Shown here one piece after another: positions 9,513 to 17,645 of a stretch of DNA of 48,377 nucleotides (positions are counted from its first letter, which is position 1; the number at the start of each line of letters is the position of its first letter). Source of the stretch: Bacteroides sp. (lineage in GTDB: Bacteria > Bacteroidota > Bacteroidia > Bacteroidales > Muribaculaceae). The notes under the pieces were generated by a model. The model had not been told where the DNA came from. It did no database searches and saw nothing but the letters and a program-made list of their open reading frames with translations. The stretch is taken from NCBI GenBank assembly GCA_014803765.1, contig JAAVBC010000006.1:20733-69109 (forward strand), given 5' to 3'. The position numbers and the translations under genes were made by a program.

Positions 9513-10139
9513 ATGAAGAAAATTTTGGTATTGGTTGTTGCCCTCGTATTCGGCATGACAGCCGTCGCTTCCGCTCAGTCGAAGGAGTACAAGAAAACTC
9601 AGGCAAAGAACGAAAAAGTGGCAAAAGATCTTGCTAAAAAGAAAGTCAAGGAGTTCAAGAAAGGGAAATGGGAATCATCAGGAGCCACTGACCTTGAGAC
9701 AACTCTCATCACCTACTATCTCGAGACGGAACCGACCTGCGGCGGCGAGAAACGCGGCATCGAGCACACAGTGTCAGACGCAAAGACCATTTCAATGGCA
9801 GAGAAGCGCCTTCTGCTTGACGCTCAGTCATCTTACGCTCAGGAAGTCCGCACAATGCTTGCCCAGACTCTGACGGGTCAGGACTCTGCGACAGGATCCG
9901 ACGAACTGAACACTTACATCGGTAGCGTTGCAGCCAAATCCCAGAATGAGTTTAACGGCGACGTGAAGCGTTCGTTCCTCATCTATCGCACAAACCCTGA
10001 CGGCAAGACACTGACAGTCCGCGCCTTCTATGTCATCGATGAAGCCAACGGACTTGCACGCGTCAAATCTCTCGCCAATCAGGCGAAACAGAACGCCGAG
10101 ATTCAGAAAATCATCGAGAAGGCTGCCGGCGGCAAGTAA
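9513..10139 (+). CDS. small exported LPP20-like protein
   Basis: A 208-residue protein with a clear signal peptide (MKKILVLVVALVFGMTAVASA, cleavage near AQS). A lysine-rich helical stretch follows (residues about 24-55), then an LPP20-like core: AEKRLLLDAQSSYAQEVRTM helix, a second helix, and strands RSFLIYRT and LTVRAFYVIDE. It ends in a charged helix (AEIQKIIEKAAGGK). It is the first gene after the consensus promoter at 9307-9338 and lies 33 bp before the transglutaminase-like gene, so the two are likely co-transcribed. The fold resembles LPP20-like regions in the proteins at 7333 and 16652, so the cluster carries three related small envelope domains. It has no lipobox and is presumably periplasmic. 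Biochemical function is unknown. Confidence 0.7.
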   Translation: MKKILVLVVALVFGMTAVASAQSKEYKKTQAKNEKVAKDLAKKKVKEFKKGKWESSGATDLETTLITYYLETEPTCGGEKRGIEHTVSDAKTISMAEKRLLLDAQSSYAQEVRTMLAQTLTGQDSATGSDELNTYIGSVAAKSQNEFNGDVKRSFLIYRTNPDGKTLTVRAFYVIDEANGLARVKSLANQAKQNAEIQKIIEKAAGGK

Positions 10140-10172
10140 TCCCTTCTTCCGAAGCAACTTCAAGCTTTTTTT

Positions 10173-11687
10173 ATGAACTCAAGAAAAAGTATTCTGTCAG
10201 TAATGATAGCCGGGGCGACATGTCTTGCCCCGGCTATCAAAGCAGACACACCGATGGAAGAATTCGCGAAAATGATGAATGAATCATACTCCGAATTCGC
10301 CAATAGCGCACGTGAAGAATACGCCTCCTTCCGCGATAAGGTCAATCAGGAGTATGCGGACTTCATGCGTGCCCATCCCTGGACACCGACTAAGATTGAG
10401 AAACCTCTCCCCCCTCCGATCAATAAGGAGCCGGAGCCGGACGTAGAGCCGGAAGAGGAGGCACCGATGCCGGTGGAGAATCCGAAGCCGGTAGTGATCG
10501 AAGAGGTGGTGCCTGTTCCCGAGCCCGAGCCTCAGCCCGAACCTATCGAACCCATCATTGAAGTTCCGGTGGAAGTTCCGGAGGTGCCTATGACTCTGAC
10601 TTTCTATGGCACTCCCATTGAGATGCGCCCTGCTGATCTTTCCGAATTCAAGCTTAACGGCGCGTCCGAATCCGACTTCGCCGACGGCTGGCTGATGCTC
10701 AGTAAGCAATCGACCAACAATCTTATCGCCGACTGCCTTGCCGTGCGCGAAAAATATCAGCTTCCCGACTGGGGCTACATCCGATTTCTCGACTCTCTAA
10801 GCTCCGAGCTGAAAGGGGAGGCGACGAATGAAAAGGTGCTCCTGCAGGGTTTCCTCCTCAATCAGTCAGGCTATAAAGTGAGATTTGCCTACGACGCGGA
10901 TAAAAAGCTTCATCTTCTCTTCAATACGAAGGGTATCATGTATAATCATCGACGATATTACATTGACGATGAATGGTTCTATTCCTATTCGAATCCTGAA
11001 GGTTCGGAGGTCTACATCTGCAAATTCGGAATGCCCAAGGAGAAATCCGTCAGCATGGGAATCGACAAGTCTCCCCTCTTCGCTTACTCTCCCGGCACAC
11101 AACGCGACATAACTGCAAAGCGCTATCCGGAAGTAAAGGTCTCGCTGACCCCGAATAAAAATCTGATCGACTTCTTCAACGACTATCCGGACGCCACTCT
11201 CGATTCATCCCCCTATTCATTGTGGGCGATTCATGGGAACACCCCGGTCAGCCGCGAGATCGAGGAGCAGCTCTACCCCGCGTTGCGAAAGGCTGTCGAA
11301 GGGAAATCCCAGGTCGAAGCCTTGCAGATTCTGCTGAAAGTGGCTCAGAGTTTCCCTTACGAATATGATGAGGAGATATGGGGACGCGACAGGACTTTCT
11401 GGATGGAAGAATCATGGCAGTATCCCTACAGCGACTGCGAGGATCACGCCGTGAATTTCACCCACATGGTCAGAGACATTCTAGGACTTGACGCCTGCCT
11501 CGTCTACTATCCCGGGCATCTGTCGTCGTGTGTGGCTCTGACGGAAGGAGATGTCCAAGGAGACTATATCGACTACAACGGCATCCGCTACACAGTCTGC
11601 GACCCGACCTACTTCTTCGCGGGAGTAGGAAAGACGGCACCCTCCAACGATAATTACCAGGCGATCCTCGTGCCTCTGAGAAAATAA
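10173..11687 (+). CDS. exported transglutaminase-like protein with proline-rich stalk
   Basis: A 504-residue exported protein. A signal peptide (MNSRKSILSVMIAGATCLAPAIKA) is followed by a helical segment rich in acidic and aromatic residues (EEFAKMMNESYSEF to DFMRAHPW). Next comes a Pro-Glu-Pro-rich stalk (about residues 75-140) of the kind that spans the periplasm in TonB-like proteins. The C-terminal half is a transglutaminase-like/papain-fold domain with a plausible triad: Cys422 in SDCEDHA, His449 in PGHLSSC, and Asp477 in VCDPTYF. Bacterial members of this fold act as peptidases or amidases as often as cross-linkers, so the reaction is not known. It lies in the caspase cluster, 33 bp after the LPP20-like gene, and is followed by a strong hairpin before the WD40-like gene. 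The intact triad suggests an active enzyme. Confidence 0.78.
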   Translation: MNSRKSILSVMIAGATCLAPAIKADTPMEEFAKMMNESYSEFANSAREEYASFRDKVNQEYADFMRAHPWTPTKIEKPLPPPINKEPEPDVEPEEEAPMPVENPKPVVIEEVVPVPEPEPQPEPIEPIIEVPVEVPEVPMTLTFYGTPIEMRPADLSEFKLNGASESDFADGWLMLSKQSTNNLIADCLAVREKYQLPDWGYIRFLDSLSSELKGEATNEKVLLQGFLLNQSGYKVRFAYDADKKLHLLFNTKGIMYNHRRYYIDDEWFYSYSNPEGSEVYICKFGMPKEKSVSMGIDKSPLFAYSPGTQRDITAKRYPEVKVSLTPNKNLIDFFNDYPDATLDSSPYSLWAIHGNTPVSREIEEQLYPALRKAVEGKSQVEALQILLKVAQSFPYEYDEEIWGRDRTFWMEESWQYPYSDCEDHAVNFTHMVRDILGLDACLVYYPGHLSSCVALTEGDVQGDYIDYNGIRYTVCDPTYFFAGVGKTAPSNDNYQAILVPLRK

Positions 11688-11690
11688 AAT

Positions 11691-11736
11691 TCCCGACCTG
11701 CATCAATGCCTCCGCATTGATGCAGTCTTTCCGGGA
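11691..11736 (+). terminator. 12-bp perfect hairpin, partial terminator or processing site
   Basis: CTGCATCAATGC (11698-11709) pairs perfectly with GCATTGATGCAG (11714-11725) around a four-base loop. TCCCG and CGGGA can extend the base. Only TCTTT follows, so termination is probably incomplete. It lies between the transglutaminase-like and WD40-like genes and could set different expression levels for the two halves of the cluster. Nothing else is evident in the gap 11688-11803. Confidence 0.55.
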
Positions 11737-11803
11737 CTTCCAAAAAATCCCGCCAATTAAATGCGAATTACTTACCAAGCTTTTCCATCCAATCTGACAA
11801 ATA

Positions 11804-13906
11804 ATGAGACATCCCCTACTTTCTTCAGCCGGACTGATTACTTGCCTGTCGGTCATAATGTCTGCCCCGACAGCCTACGCCCTCCGCGAAACCACTATGG
11901 AGAAGGAATACACCTTCCCGCATACGGAGAATCCACTGCATATTGAAACCTATTCAACTGCTATCTATACATCTGGCTCTCAAAGTGTCAACACAACTAT
12001 GGGGCATATCCTTGCCGACATCGGCAGCAAGAATTCCATCATAGACTTTGAAGTCAGCCCCGCGGGCAATACTTTCGCCATCATTAAGAAAAACCTTAAA
12101 AAAGGCGACCGCCAGGCTCAGATATATTCCCTATCTCAAGAAAAAAGTGTACTACACAACTTTGAGACAAGTAAATACGGAATGCCAACCTCAATATGTT
12201 TCTCTCCTGATGCCCGACTGATTTATCTTGCCACTGACACCGGCATTTACATATTTGAAACGCGTAAATATAAACTCATCGGCAGGATAGATGCCGTCGG
12301 GATCACACCTGACAAAATGGCAGTGAGCCCTAACAGCTACTATCTCGCATTAATAAAAGATAAGGATATAGTGGTCTATAACCTTGAGAACAAAAACATC
12401 CGTAAGAGAATTGACGCTGAGGTAAAGGTCAACGACCTCGTATTTTCAGGAAATTCCGAACTTATGGCAGTGCTTACCTCCGACGGACTTCTCAGCATCT
12501 ATGATACCCGCACATTCGATGTGCGCACTATGATCGATGATCTCGGAGAAGGGATTGCTTGCTCTTTTAACGACAACGGGAAATATATAGCCATAGCAGT
12601 GAATCCTGAAGAGATAGAGGTGATAAACCTGATGCGCACGTCAGACCGTAAGGAGTATCGGCTTCCGCAGACCGGAATGACCGACCTGACATTCCTGAAC
12701 GACGCAGGCAACAACACCCTCCTTGCCTATTCGGCAGATCACTCCGTCAATGCCCGTCGCATGCACGACCTCGAACCATTTTATTCCCGGCTGGTCAGCG
12801 AGAGCGTGGAGGGAAAAATTAACGACTGGCTCAAAATGCAGCCCGGCGAGACAATGGAAGATTATCAGAATCGTGTCAATGAGTCGACACTTGCTAGTCA
12901 GCGGCGCCTTTTCGAAGATGAAATTTCCACTCAGCTCGCCGGCGATATGATGGCGATGTCAGAGATTTCTCTCGGTAACTACGACCGCACTAACGGATTG
13001 CTCGCAGTCGAGTTCACGAATCTTCCTGCCATCCTGCTCCCCGTGGCGGAGACGGACCTCGCTTCGTTCTCATCAGGCGCAGACCTCGTAGTAGAGGAAG
13101 CTCAGTACGGTCTGCTCCCCGACGACTCCTTTGAGCTTATCTATGCCCGCTTCCTCAACAAGAACGACAATAAGACCTATATTTACGATAACATCGACCG
13201 GCGCCCAATGGAAATGATGACTTCCGATGCAGACTTCGTGTCGCTCGATATCCTGCGCCAGCAGCAGATGGAAGAGATTGCCCTTCAGGAAATCAAAACA
13301 AAAGTCATGGAGGACGCCAAACATAATAATGTCATTTCCGACCATACAAACATCGCCATAGATTCACGCGTACAGCCTGATTATGATGCAGAGGGGAATA
13401 GAATCCTCAATTATATCGTGAGAGTGGAATATGATGTCGAACCGGGATTCTCTGCCACTGAAGATTTCGGACCCGGCAAATATCATGTCAGTGAATCGGG
13501 AGCGGCTTCTTCGATGCTCAAAATAGTGAAGGAGGCATTCGAGGGAGATATGAAGCAATATCTCAAACCGGGCAAACGCCTGAAAATAACTCTTTCCGGC
13601 ACTGCCGATGCCACTCCGATCCTACGTGGTATTTCTTATGATGGTTCCTACGGCAACTTTGAAGAAGAACCCATCAGGGTCGACGGAGTGCTTGCGCCGC
13701 TGACAGTGACGACCAAAACCGGAATCACTACTAACCCTCAGCTTGCACTCCTGCGGGCTGCCGGCGTCAGAGACTTCCTGCAGAAAAACCTGCAACTTCC
13801 CGAGGGAATGAACGCCGAATATGAATTCATTGTCGGAGTAAGTCAGGATAAAGGGAGCGAACACCGCCGCATTTCCGCAGAATTCCTCTTCCCCGATGCA
13901 TTCTGA
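11804..13906 (+). CDS. exported WD40-like propeller with OmpA-like C-terminus
   Basis: A 700-residue exported protein. ATG 11804 gives a signal peptide (RHPLLSSAGLITCLSVIMSA). Residues about 60-330 are a WD40/YVTN-like beta-propeller with repeated blades such as FSPDARLIYLATDTGIYIFE and FSGNSELMAVLTSDGLLSIY. Residues about 338-450 form a module opening with DWLKMQPGETMEDYQNRV, which recurs in the next protein. The C-terminal about 150 residues are OmpA-like: TADATPI, then NPQLALLRAAGVRDFL and HRRISAEF, matching the usual TDxxG...NxxLsxxRAxxV...RRv pattern. This suggests anchoring to peptidoglycan. It lies 15 bp before the TPR-caspase gene, the tightest spacing in the cluster. A scaffold role for the caspase is my inference from the shared module and position. 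Confidence 0.72.
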   Translation: MRHPLLSSAGLITCLSVIMSAPTAYALRETTMEKEYTFPHTENPLHIETYSTAIYTSGSQSVNTTMGHILADIGSKNSIIDFEVSPAGNTFAIIKKNLKKGDRQAQIYSLSQEKSVLHNFETSKYGMPTSICFSPDARLIYLATDTGIYIFETRKYKLIGRIDAVGITPDKMAVSPNSYYLALIKDKDIVVYNLENKNIRKRIDAEVKVNDLVFSGNSELMAVLTSDGLLSIYDTRTFDVRTMIDDLGEGIACSFNDNGKYIAIAVNPEEIEVINLMRTSDRKEYRLPQTGMTDLTFLNDAGNNTLLAYSADHSVNARRMHDLEPFYSRLVSESVEGKINDWLKMQPGETMEDYQNRVNESTLASQRRLFEDEISTQLAGDMMAMSEISLGNYDRTNGLLAVEFTNLPAILLPVAETDLASFSSGADLVVEEAQYGLLPDDSFELIYARFLNKNDNKTYIYDNIDRRPMEMMTSDADFVSLDILRQQQMEEIALQEIKTKVMEDAKHNNVISDHTNIAIDSRVQPDYDAEGNRILNYIVRVEYDVEPGFSATEDFGPGKYHVSESGAASSMLKIVKEAFEGDMKQYLKPGKRLKITLSGTADATPILRGISYDGSYGNFEEEPIRVDGVLAPLTVTTKTGITTNPQLALLRAAGVRDFLQKNLQLPEGMNAEYEFIVGVSQDKGSEHRRISAEFLFPDAF

Positions 13907-13921
13907 ATATAAACCTTATAT

Positions 13922-16564
13922 ATGCTGAACCAGACGACATTCAAACGCCGTATTCTCGGCATCACTCTTATATCGGGTATGGCAGCCGGATTTATCGCTG
14001 CATTACCCACAATCGCACCCGCTCTTTCCGCACCCGCTCAGGATTCGGAAAGAGCGGAGTATGGCGCTTCCACAACTCCGCAGGATGCACCCGTAAGCCG
14101 GGAAGTCACCGACTCTTTGCGCCTCATAAACGCACAGCGACTGGAAGACTCGGCAACGGAGAAATATAAAGAGGTGAAATTCATGCTTTATGAAGGAGAA
14201 CTTGAAGCCAATCTCTACCCTGCGGCTTATGAAGCCAACAAACGCGCCTTGCAACTCCTTGACAGCGCCATCAATGACGCGCAAATGGGGCAGGCGGTCA
14301 GTATGCTTCAGGATTTGAATCCCGTAATTCAGCAGGGAGCTGTCTATTGGTCAGGGCAGAAAGATTCTAAAAAGCAATCCGATTTCGCAAGAGCATATAT
14401 TGATGTGCAGATACATCCGGACATGGAGGATTCCGGATTGAAACGCGACGGGCAGATGTTTCCCGCCCTCGCCTATGCCGCGGCTTTCGGGGCATCTCAG
14501 GAAAATGACACGGAGGCTGCAAAACGTTATTTTGAGGCATATCTATCCACAGATGATGCCTCCTATCGCCAGAATGTCATAAAATATTACGGACAGGCAT
14601 GTCTGGCGACCAACGACTATCTGAAAGGGATTGAAGTTCTCGAACCCGGGGTCTTGCATTATCCGACTGACATGCAGATGCTGACTCTTGCAATTCAGAC
14701 CTGTCTCGACGGAGATATGACCGATCGGATGCAACCCCTGCTCGACAAGGCAATCACTCTGAACCCCAACGATGAGAAGCTCCTTAATCTTCAGGCGCAG
14801 CTCTACGAGAGGAATCAGGAATATGCTCAAGCAGTGGATCTCTACCTTCGTCTGGCAGAAGCTCACCCCAATAGTCTGGACATACGCCAACATATAGCGA
14901 CATGCTACTACAATCTGGGAGCCTCCCACTATAACTCCTCCATAATGGATGAAGATGAGAAATCCTCCTCGCGTCATCGTCGGCAGTCGAAAGGTTATTT
15001 CTCCTCGGCTGTGACCGCTCTCGGGCATATTCTTGCGAACACCCCCTCCGATATGAAATATCTCCGGGCTCTTGCTTCTACCTATGCCGCTCTCGGGGAA
15101 CGCGAAAAATTTGAGGAGACCAATCGCCAGATACGCGCCTTCGGAGGTCAGGAAGTCGCGTTCAACTCCATGCCTGTCCTGATAGGAAGCGGCAACGAAA
15201 AGAAAGGGGTCGCCACCATGCGTAAAGTCCCCGATTTTCAGGAATTCGCCGCGCCCTACATAAGCAAGCACTTCGCTGAATGGGCGAAAAGAGGAGAGTT
15301 TGAGACAGTCGAAGATTATAATAAGCGACTGACGGGAGGCGCCTCTCAGACCATCTACGCTGAACTTGGCAAGAGAGCTGAGGAGGAATACATCCGCAAT
15401 TTCAGCAAGCAACTCGTCCTGACCGACCTGAAATGCTCGAATTATGATATCGACAACGAAGTATTCAGAATCGATACTCCTTACGGCGCGACCTATGTAA
15501 AAGTATCCCCGAAGAATCATGAAGCAGAAGGATTCAAGGCGGGGTGGGAGACTGCCAGAATCCGCACTCCTAAATTCATCATTCGCGACAATAAAGTGGC
15601 ACTGGGAAGCATCACTTATGTAGTCAACGGTAAGAAATATTCTTACGATGCCGATGATTTCAAGAACTATCAGACACCGAATGTCTATGTGGATATCAAT
15701 AGTATTCTTGCCGACGTAATGAATTCAGGCACACCTGCAAATTCGTCAGGGAGCACCACCCAAGCCAGAATCTGGAAGAATTCGGATGTGGATGAGAATA
15801 TTCCTGTCACGGGACGCAAAGCCGACAACCTCTATGCCCTCATCATAGCTAATGAACATTATGAGAAAGCCAAGGATGTGTTCGGCGCTTTGCATGACGG
15901 CGACACATTCCGTCAATATTGCATCCGCACTCTGGGCATACCGGAGAATCAGGTGCAAGTGCTCGAGAACGCCACGGGGAATCAGGTCCGTGATGCTCTC
16001 AACACTCTCGGACGCAGGGTTCGTGCTTCCGGAAATTCCCCGGAAGTCATCTTTTATTATGCCGGGCATGGTCTGCCGGACGATGCGTCAAAAGAGGCAT
16101 ATATGATGCCCGTTGACGCGAATCCGCTGACTATCTCCACCCTCATTCCGATGAAGGATATTTATGGGCAGCTCGGAGCCCTCCCCTCGGAATGTACATC
16201 CGTCTTTATCGATGCTTGCTTCAGCGGAGCCGACCGCAACGGAGATATAATCAATGAGGCGCGCGGAGTCGAAATCCGCACAAAGGAAGTGGCGCCGCAG
16301 GGGAATATGTTTGTCCTCTCTGCTTCCTCCGCTCAGGAAACAGCCCTGCCCTATAAGGATAAGAATCATGGCATATTCACTTACTTCCTGCTCAAAAAAC
16401 TGCAGGAATCAAAAGGGAATGCCAATCTGCGGGATCTCTCTAATTATGTCATCACGAATGTGCGCTCAGCCGCCGATAATCTTTTCGGACGGCCACAGAA
16501 CCCGACTGTCACGACTTCAGGCACTCTGCGTACATCTTGGGAGAAGAAAAAGCTTAAGCCTTGA
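13922..16564 (+). CDS. exported TPR-caspase (peptidase C14 family)
   Basis: An 880-residue protein. Its N-terminus has a signal peptide or anchor (RRILGITLISGMAAGFIAAL). TPR-like helical repeats cover about residues 120-420 (for example EYAQAVDLYLRLAEAHPNS). The module found in the preceding protein follows (EWAKRGEFETVEDYNKRL, about 445-560). The caspase-fold domain spans about 634-880. The catalytic pair is intact: His716 in YYAGHG and Cys766 in DACFSG, each followed by the expected strands (MPVDAN, FVLSASSAQETA). Clan CD caspases cleave after Arg/Lys or Asp; the specificity here cannot be told. An exported location is unusual compared with the many cytoplasmic defence caspases and suggests envelope protein processing. 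It is 15 bp after the WD40-like gene. The product probably matures in the periplasm or stays tethered to the inner membrane. Confidence 0.85.
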   Translation: MLNQTTFKRRILGITLISGMAAGFIAALPTIAPALSAPAQDSERAEYGASTTPQDAPVSREVTDSLRLINAQRLEDSATEKYKEVKFMLYEGELEANLYPAAYEANKRALQLLDSAINDAQMGQAVSMLQDLNPVIQQGAVYWSGQKDSKKQSDFARAYIDVQIHPDMEDSGLKRDGQMFPALAYAAAFGASQENDTEAAKRYFEAYLSTDDASYRQNVIKYYGQACLATNDYLKGIEVLEPGVLHYPTDMQMLTLAIQTCLDGDMTDRMQPLLDKAITLNPNDEKLLNLQAQLYERNQEYAQAVDLYLRLAEAHPNSLDIRQHIATCYYNLGASHYNSSIMDEDEKSSSRHRRQSKGYFSSAVTALGHILANTPSDMKYLRALASTYAALGEREKFEETNRQIRAFGGQEVAFNSMPVLIGSGNEKKGVATMRKVPDFQEFAAPYISKHFAEWAKRGEFETVEDYNKRLTGGASQTIYAELGKRAEEEYIRNFSKQLVLTDLKCSNYDIDNEVFRIDTPYGATYVKVSPKNHEAEGFKAGWETARIRTPKFIIRDNKVALGSITYVVNGKKYSYDADDFKNYQTPNVYVDINSILADVMNSGTPANSSGSTTQARIWKNSDVDENIPVTGRKADNLYALIIANEHYEKAKDVFGALHDGDTFRQYCIRTLGIPENQVQVLENATGNQVRDALNTLGRRVRASGNSPEVIFYYAGHGLPDDASKEAYMMPVDANPLTISTLIPMKDIYGQLGALPSECTSVFIDACFSGADRNGDIINEARGVEIRTKEVAPQGNMFVLSASSAQETALPYKDKNHGIFTYFLLKKLQESKGNANLRDLSNYVITNVRSAADNLFGRPQNPTVTTSGTLRTSWEKKKLKP

Positions 16565-16582
16565 TCTTCTTGGGGTGTGATA

Positions 16583-16630
16583 AATGATTGTGTAAATGAT
16601 TGTGTAGATGATTGTGTAAATGATTGTGTA
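16583..16630 (+). repeat. 12-bp tandem repeat, four copies
   Basis: The unit aatgattgtgta occurs at 16583, 16595, 16607 (one change) and 16619, ending 21 bp before the next start codon. It begins 18 bp after the caspase stop. The copies contain no stop in the frame of the downstream gene (Asn-Asp-Cys-Val), so a longer but unlikely reading frame runs through them. Confidence 0.9.
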
Positions 16631-16651
16631 AATGAACATCAAATTTTAAAT

Positions 16652-17569
16652 ATGAAAGTTTCTGACATTCGGCTCTCCTCTTTCTTACGAAAATTTCTGA
16701 CTGCATTGATTATTGCCGTCAGCCTGCCTGTCGCTGCGGATGAGATCCGGACTCTCGAGGCAGATTATACTTTTATCGGCGACGGGCGTCTCTCGCCGGC
16801 AGAGTGTAAGCGGCTGGCGGCTGAAGGAGCGCGTATTGAAGCGCTGCGCAACGCTTTCGGCACTATTGTCAGTCAGGACGTGCTGTCTTCGGAAACCATG
16901 CACGGCGATCATCAGAAATCCCATTTTCTTTCCCTTTCCTCCTCGGAAGTGAAAGGGGAATGGCTGGGAGATGTGGAGGAACCACGCTTCACTACAAGTC
17001 TCGACAACAACGACAATCTCATAGTCAAATGCCACATCAAAGGACGCGCGAAGCCGCTCAGCAACCGTGCAGTGGATTTTGAGGCAATAGTGCTGCGTAA
17101 TTCTACTGATAAACGCAATGCCTCCGTCAATTTCGTGGATAATGATGACTTCTATCTATATTTTTCAGCCCCGGTCAGCGGCTATCTTTCAGTCTATCTC
17201 GCCGATGAATCGGGAGAGGTGTATTGCCTCCTTCCCTATTCTACCGGAGATGTGGAGGAAATACGCACTAAAAAGGGTTACGACTATATATTTTTCGACC
17301 CGAAGCGCGGAAATGATTTCGGCACAGTCGATGAACTGCGCCTGATTGCTCCCGATCATGCGGAGTACAATAAAGTCTACGTACTTTTCTCACCGGATCC
17401 TTTCTCGCCGGCTCCCGTGAAATTCCGCGTTCCCGGAGCTCCACCCTCGATTCAGGCTGATGATTTCAATCAGTGGATAATCAAGACCCGCCGCAATGAC
17501 CCCCGCATGGGAGTTAAGACCATGAATCTTCTGATTACCCCAAAATCATCTTCAGCCGACAGATATTAA
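16652..17569 (+). CDS. exported LPP20/DUF4384-like protein
   Basis: Taking ATG 16652 gives a 305-residue protein with a normal signal peptide (RKFLTALIIAVSLPVAA|DE). The frame is open upstream to 16577 but that part is only tandem repeat. The N-terminal half is LPP20-like (ECKRLAAEGARIEALRNAFG, a helix that binds or packs in many envelope proteins). The C-terminal half resembles DUF4384: FYLYFSAPVSGYLSVYLAD, then GEVYCLLPYS, and KVYVLFSPDPF. DUF4384 domains are repeatedly found beside or fused to bacterial caspases and LPP20 domains, which supports a functional link to the TPR-caspase 88 bp upstream. It is the last gene of the cluster and is followed by a strong terminator. Its biochemical role is unknown. 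Confidence 0.75.
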   Translation: MKVSDIRLSSFLRKFLTALIIAVSLPVAADEIRTLEADYTFIGDGRLSPAECKRLAAEGARIEALRNAFGTIVSQDVLSSETMHGDHQKSHFLSLSSSEVKGEWLGDVEEPRFTTSLDNNDNLIVKCHIKGRAKPLSNRAVDFEAIVLRNSTDKRNASVNFVDNDDFYLYFSAPVSGYLSVYLADESGEVYCLLPYSTGDVEEIRTKKGYDYIFFDPKRGNDFGTVDELRLIAPDHAEYNKVYVLFSPDPFSPAPVKFRVPGAPPSIQADDFNQWIIKTRRNDPRMGVKTMNLLITPKSSSADRY

Positions 17570-17582
17570 GCCCCCTCAAGAT

Positions 17583-17630
17583 AATACCCGCGAATAATGC
17601 CGAGCATCATCCGCGGGTATTTTATTTTTA
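17583..17630. terminator. intrinsic terminator between convergent genes
   Basis: AATACCCGCG (17583-17592) pairs with CGCGGGTATT (17612-17621), followed by a T-rich run (TTATTTTTA). It closes the caspase cluster on the plus strand. The stem can also form on the other strand, where an A-rich flank provides fewer Us, so it may help end the convergent PurF-like gene. Confidence 0.8.
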
Positions 17631-17645
17631 CTCTAAGATTAGGGA

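Noticed and set aside
14543..15520. 325-codon open frame on the minus strand inside the TPR-caspase gene
   Set aside because: It lies wholly antisense to a gene with clear domains and an intact active site; it has no recognisable domain of its own.
13922..16564. Anti-phage defence caspase
   Set aside because: The protein and all its neighbours carry export signals, and no phage-sensing or nucleotide-signalling gene is nearby.
16577..16651. Earlier start of the DUF4384-like gene
   Set aside because: It would add only the translated 12-bp repeat in front of a normal signal peptide.
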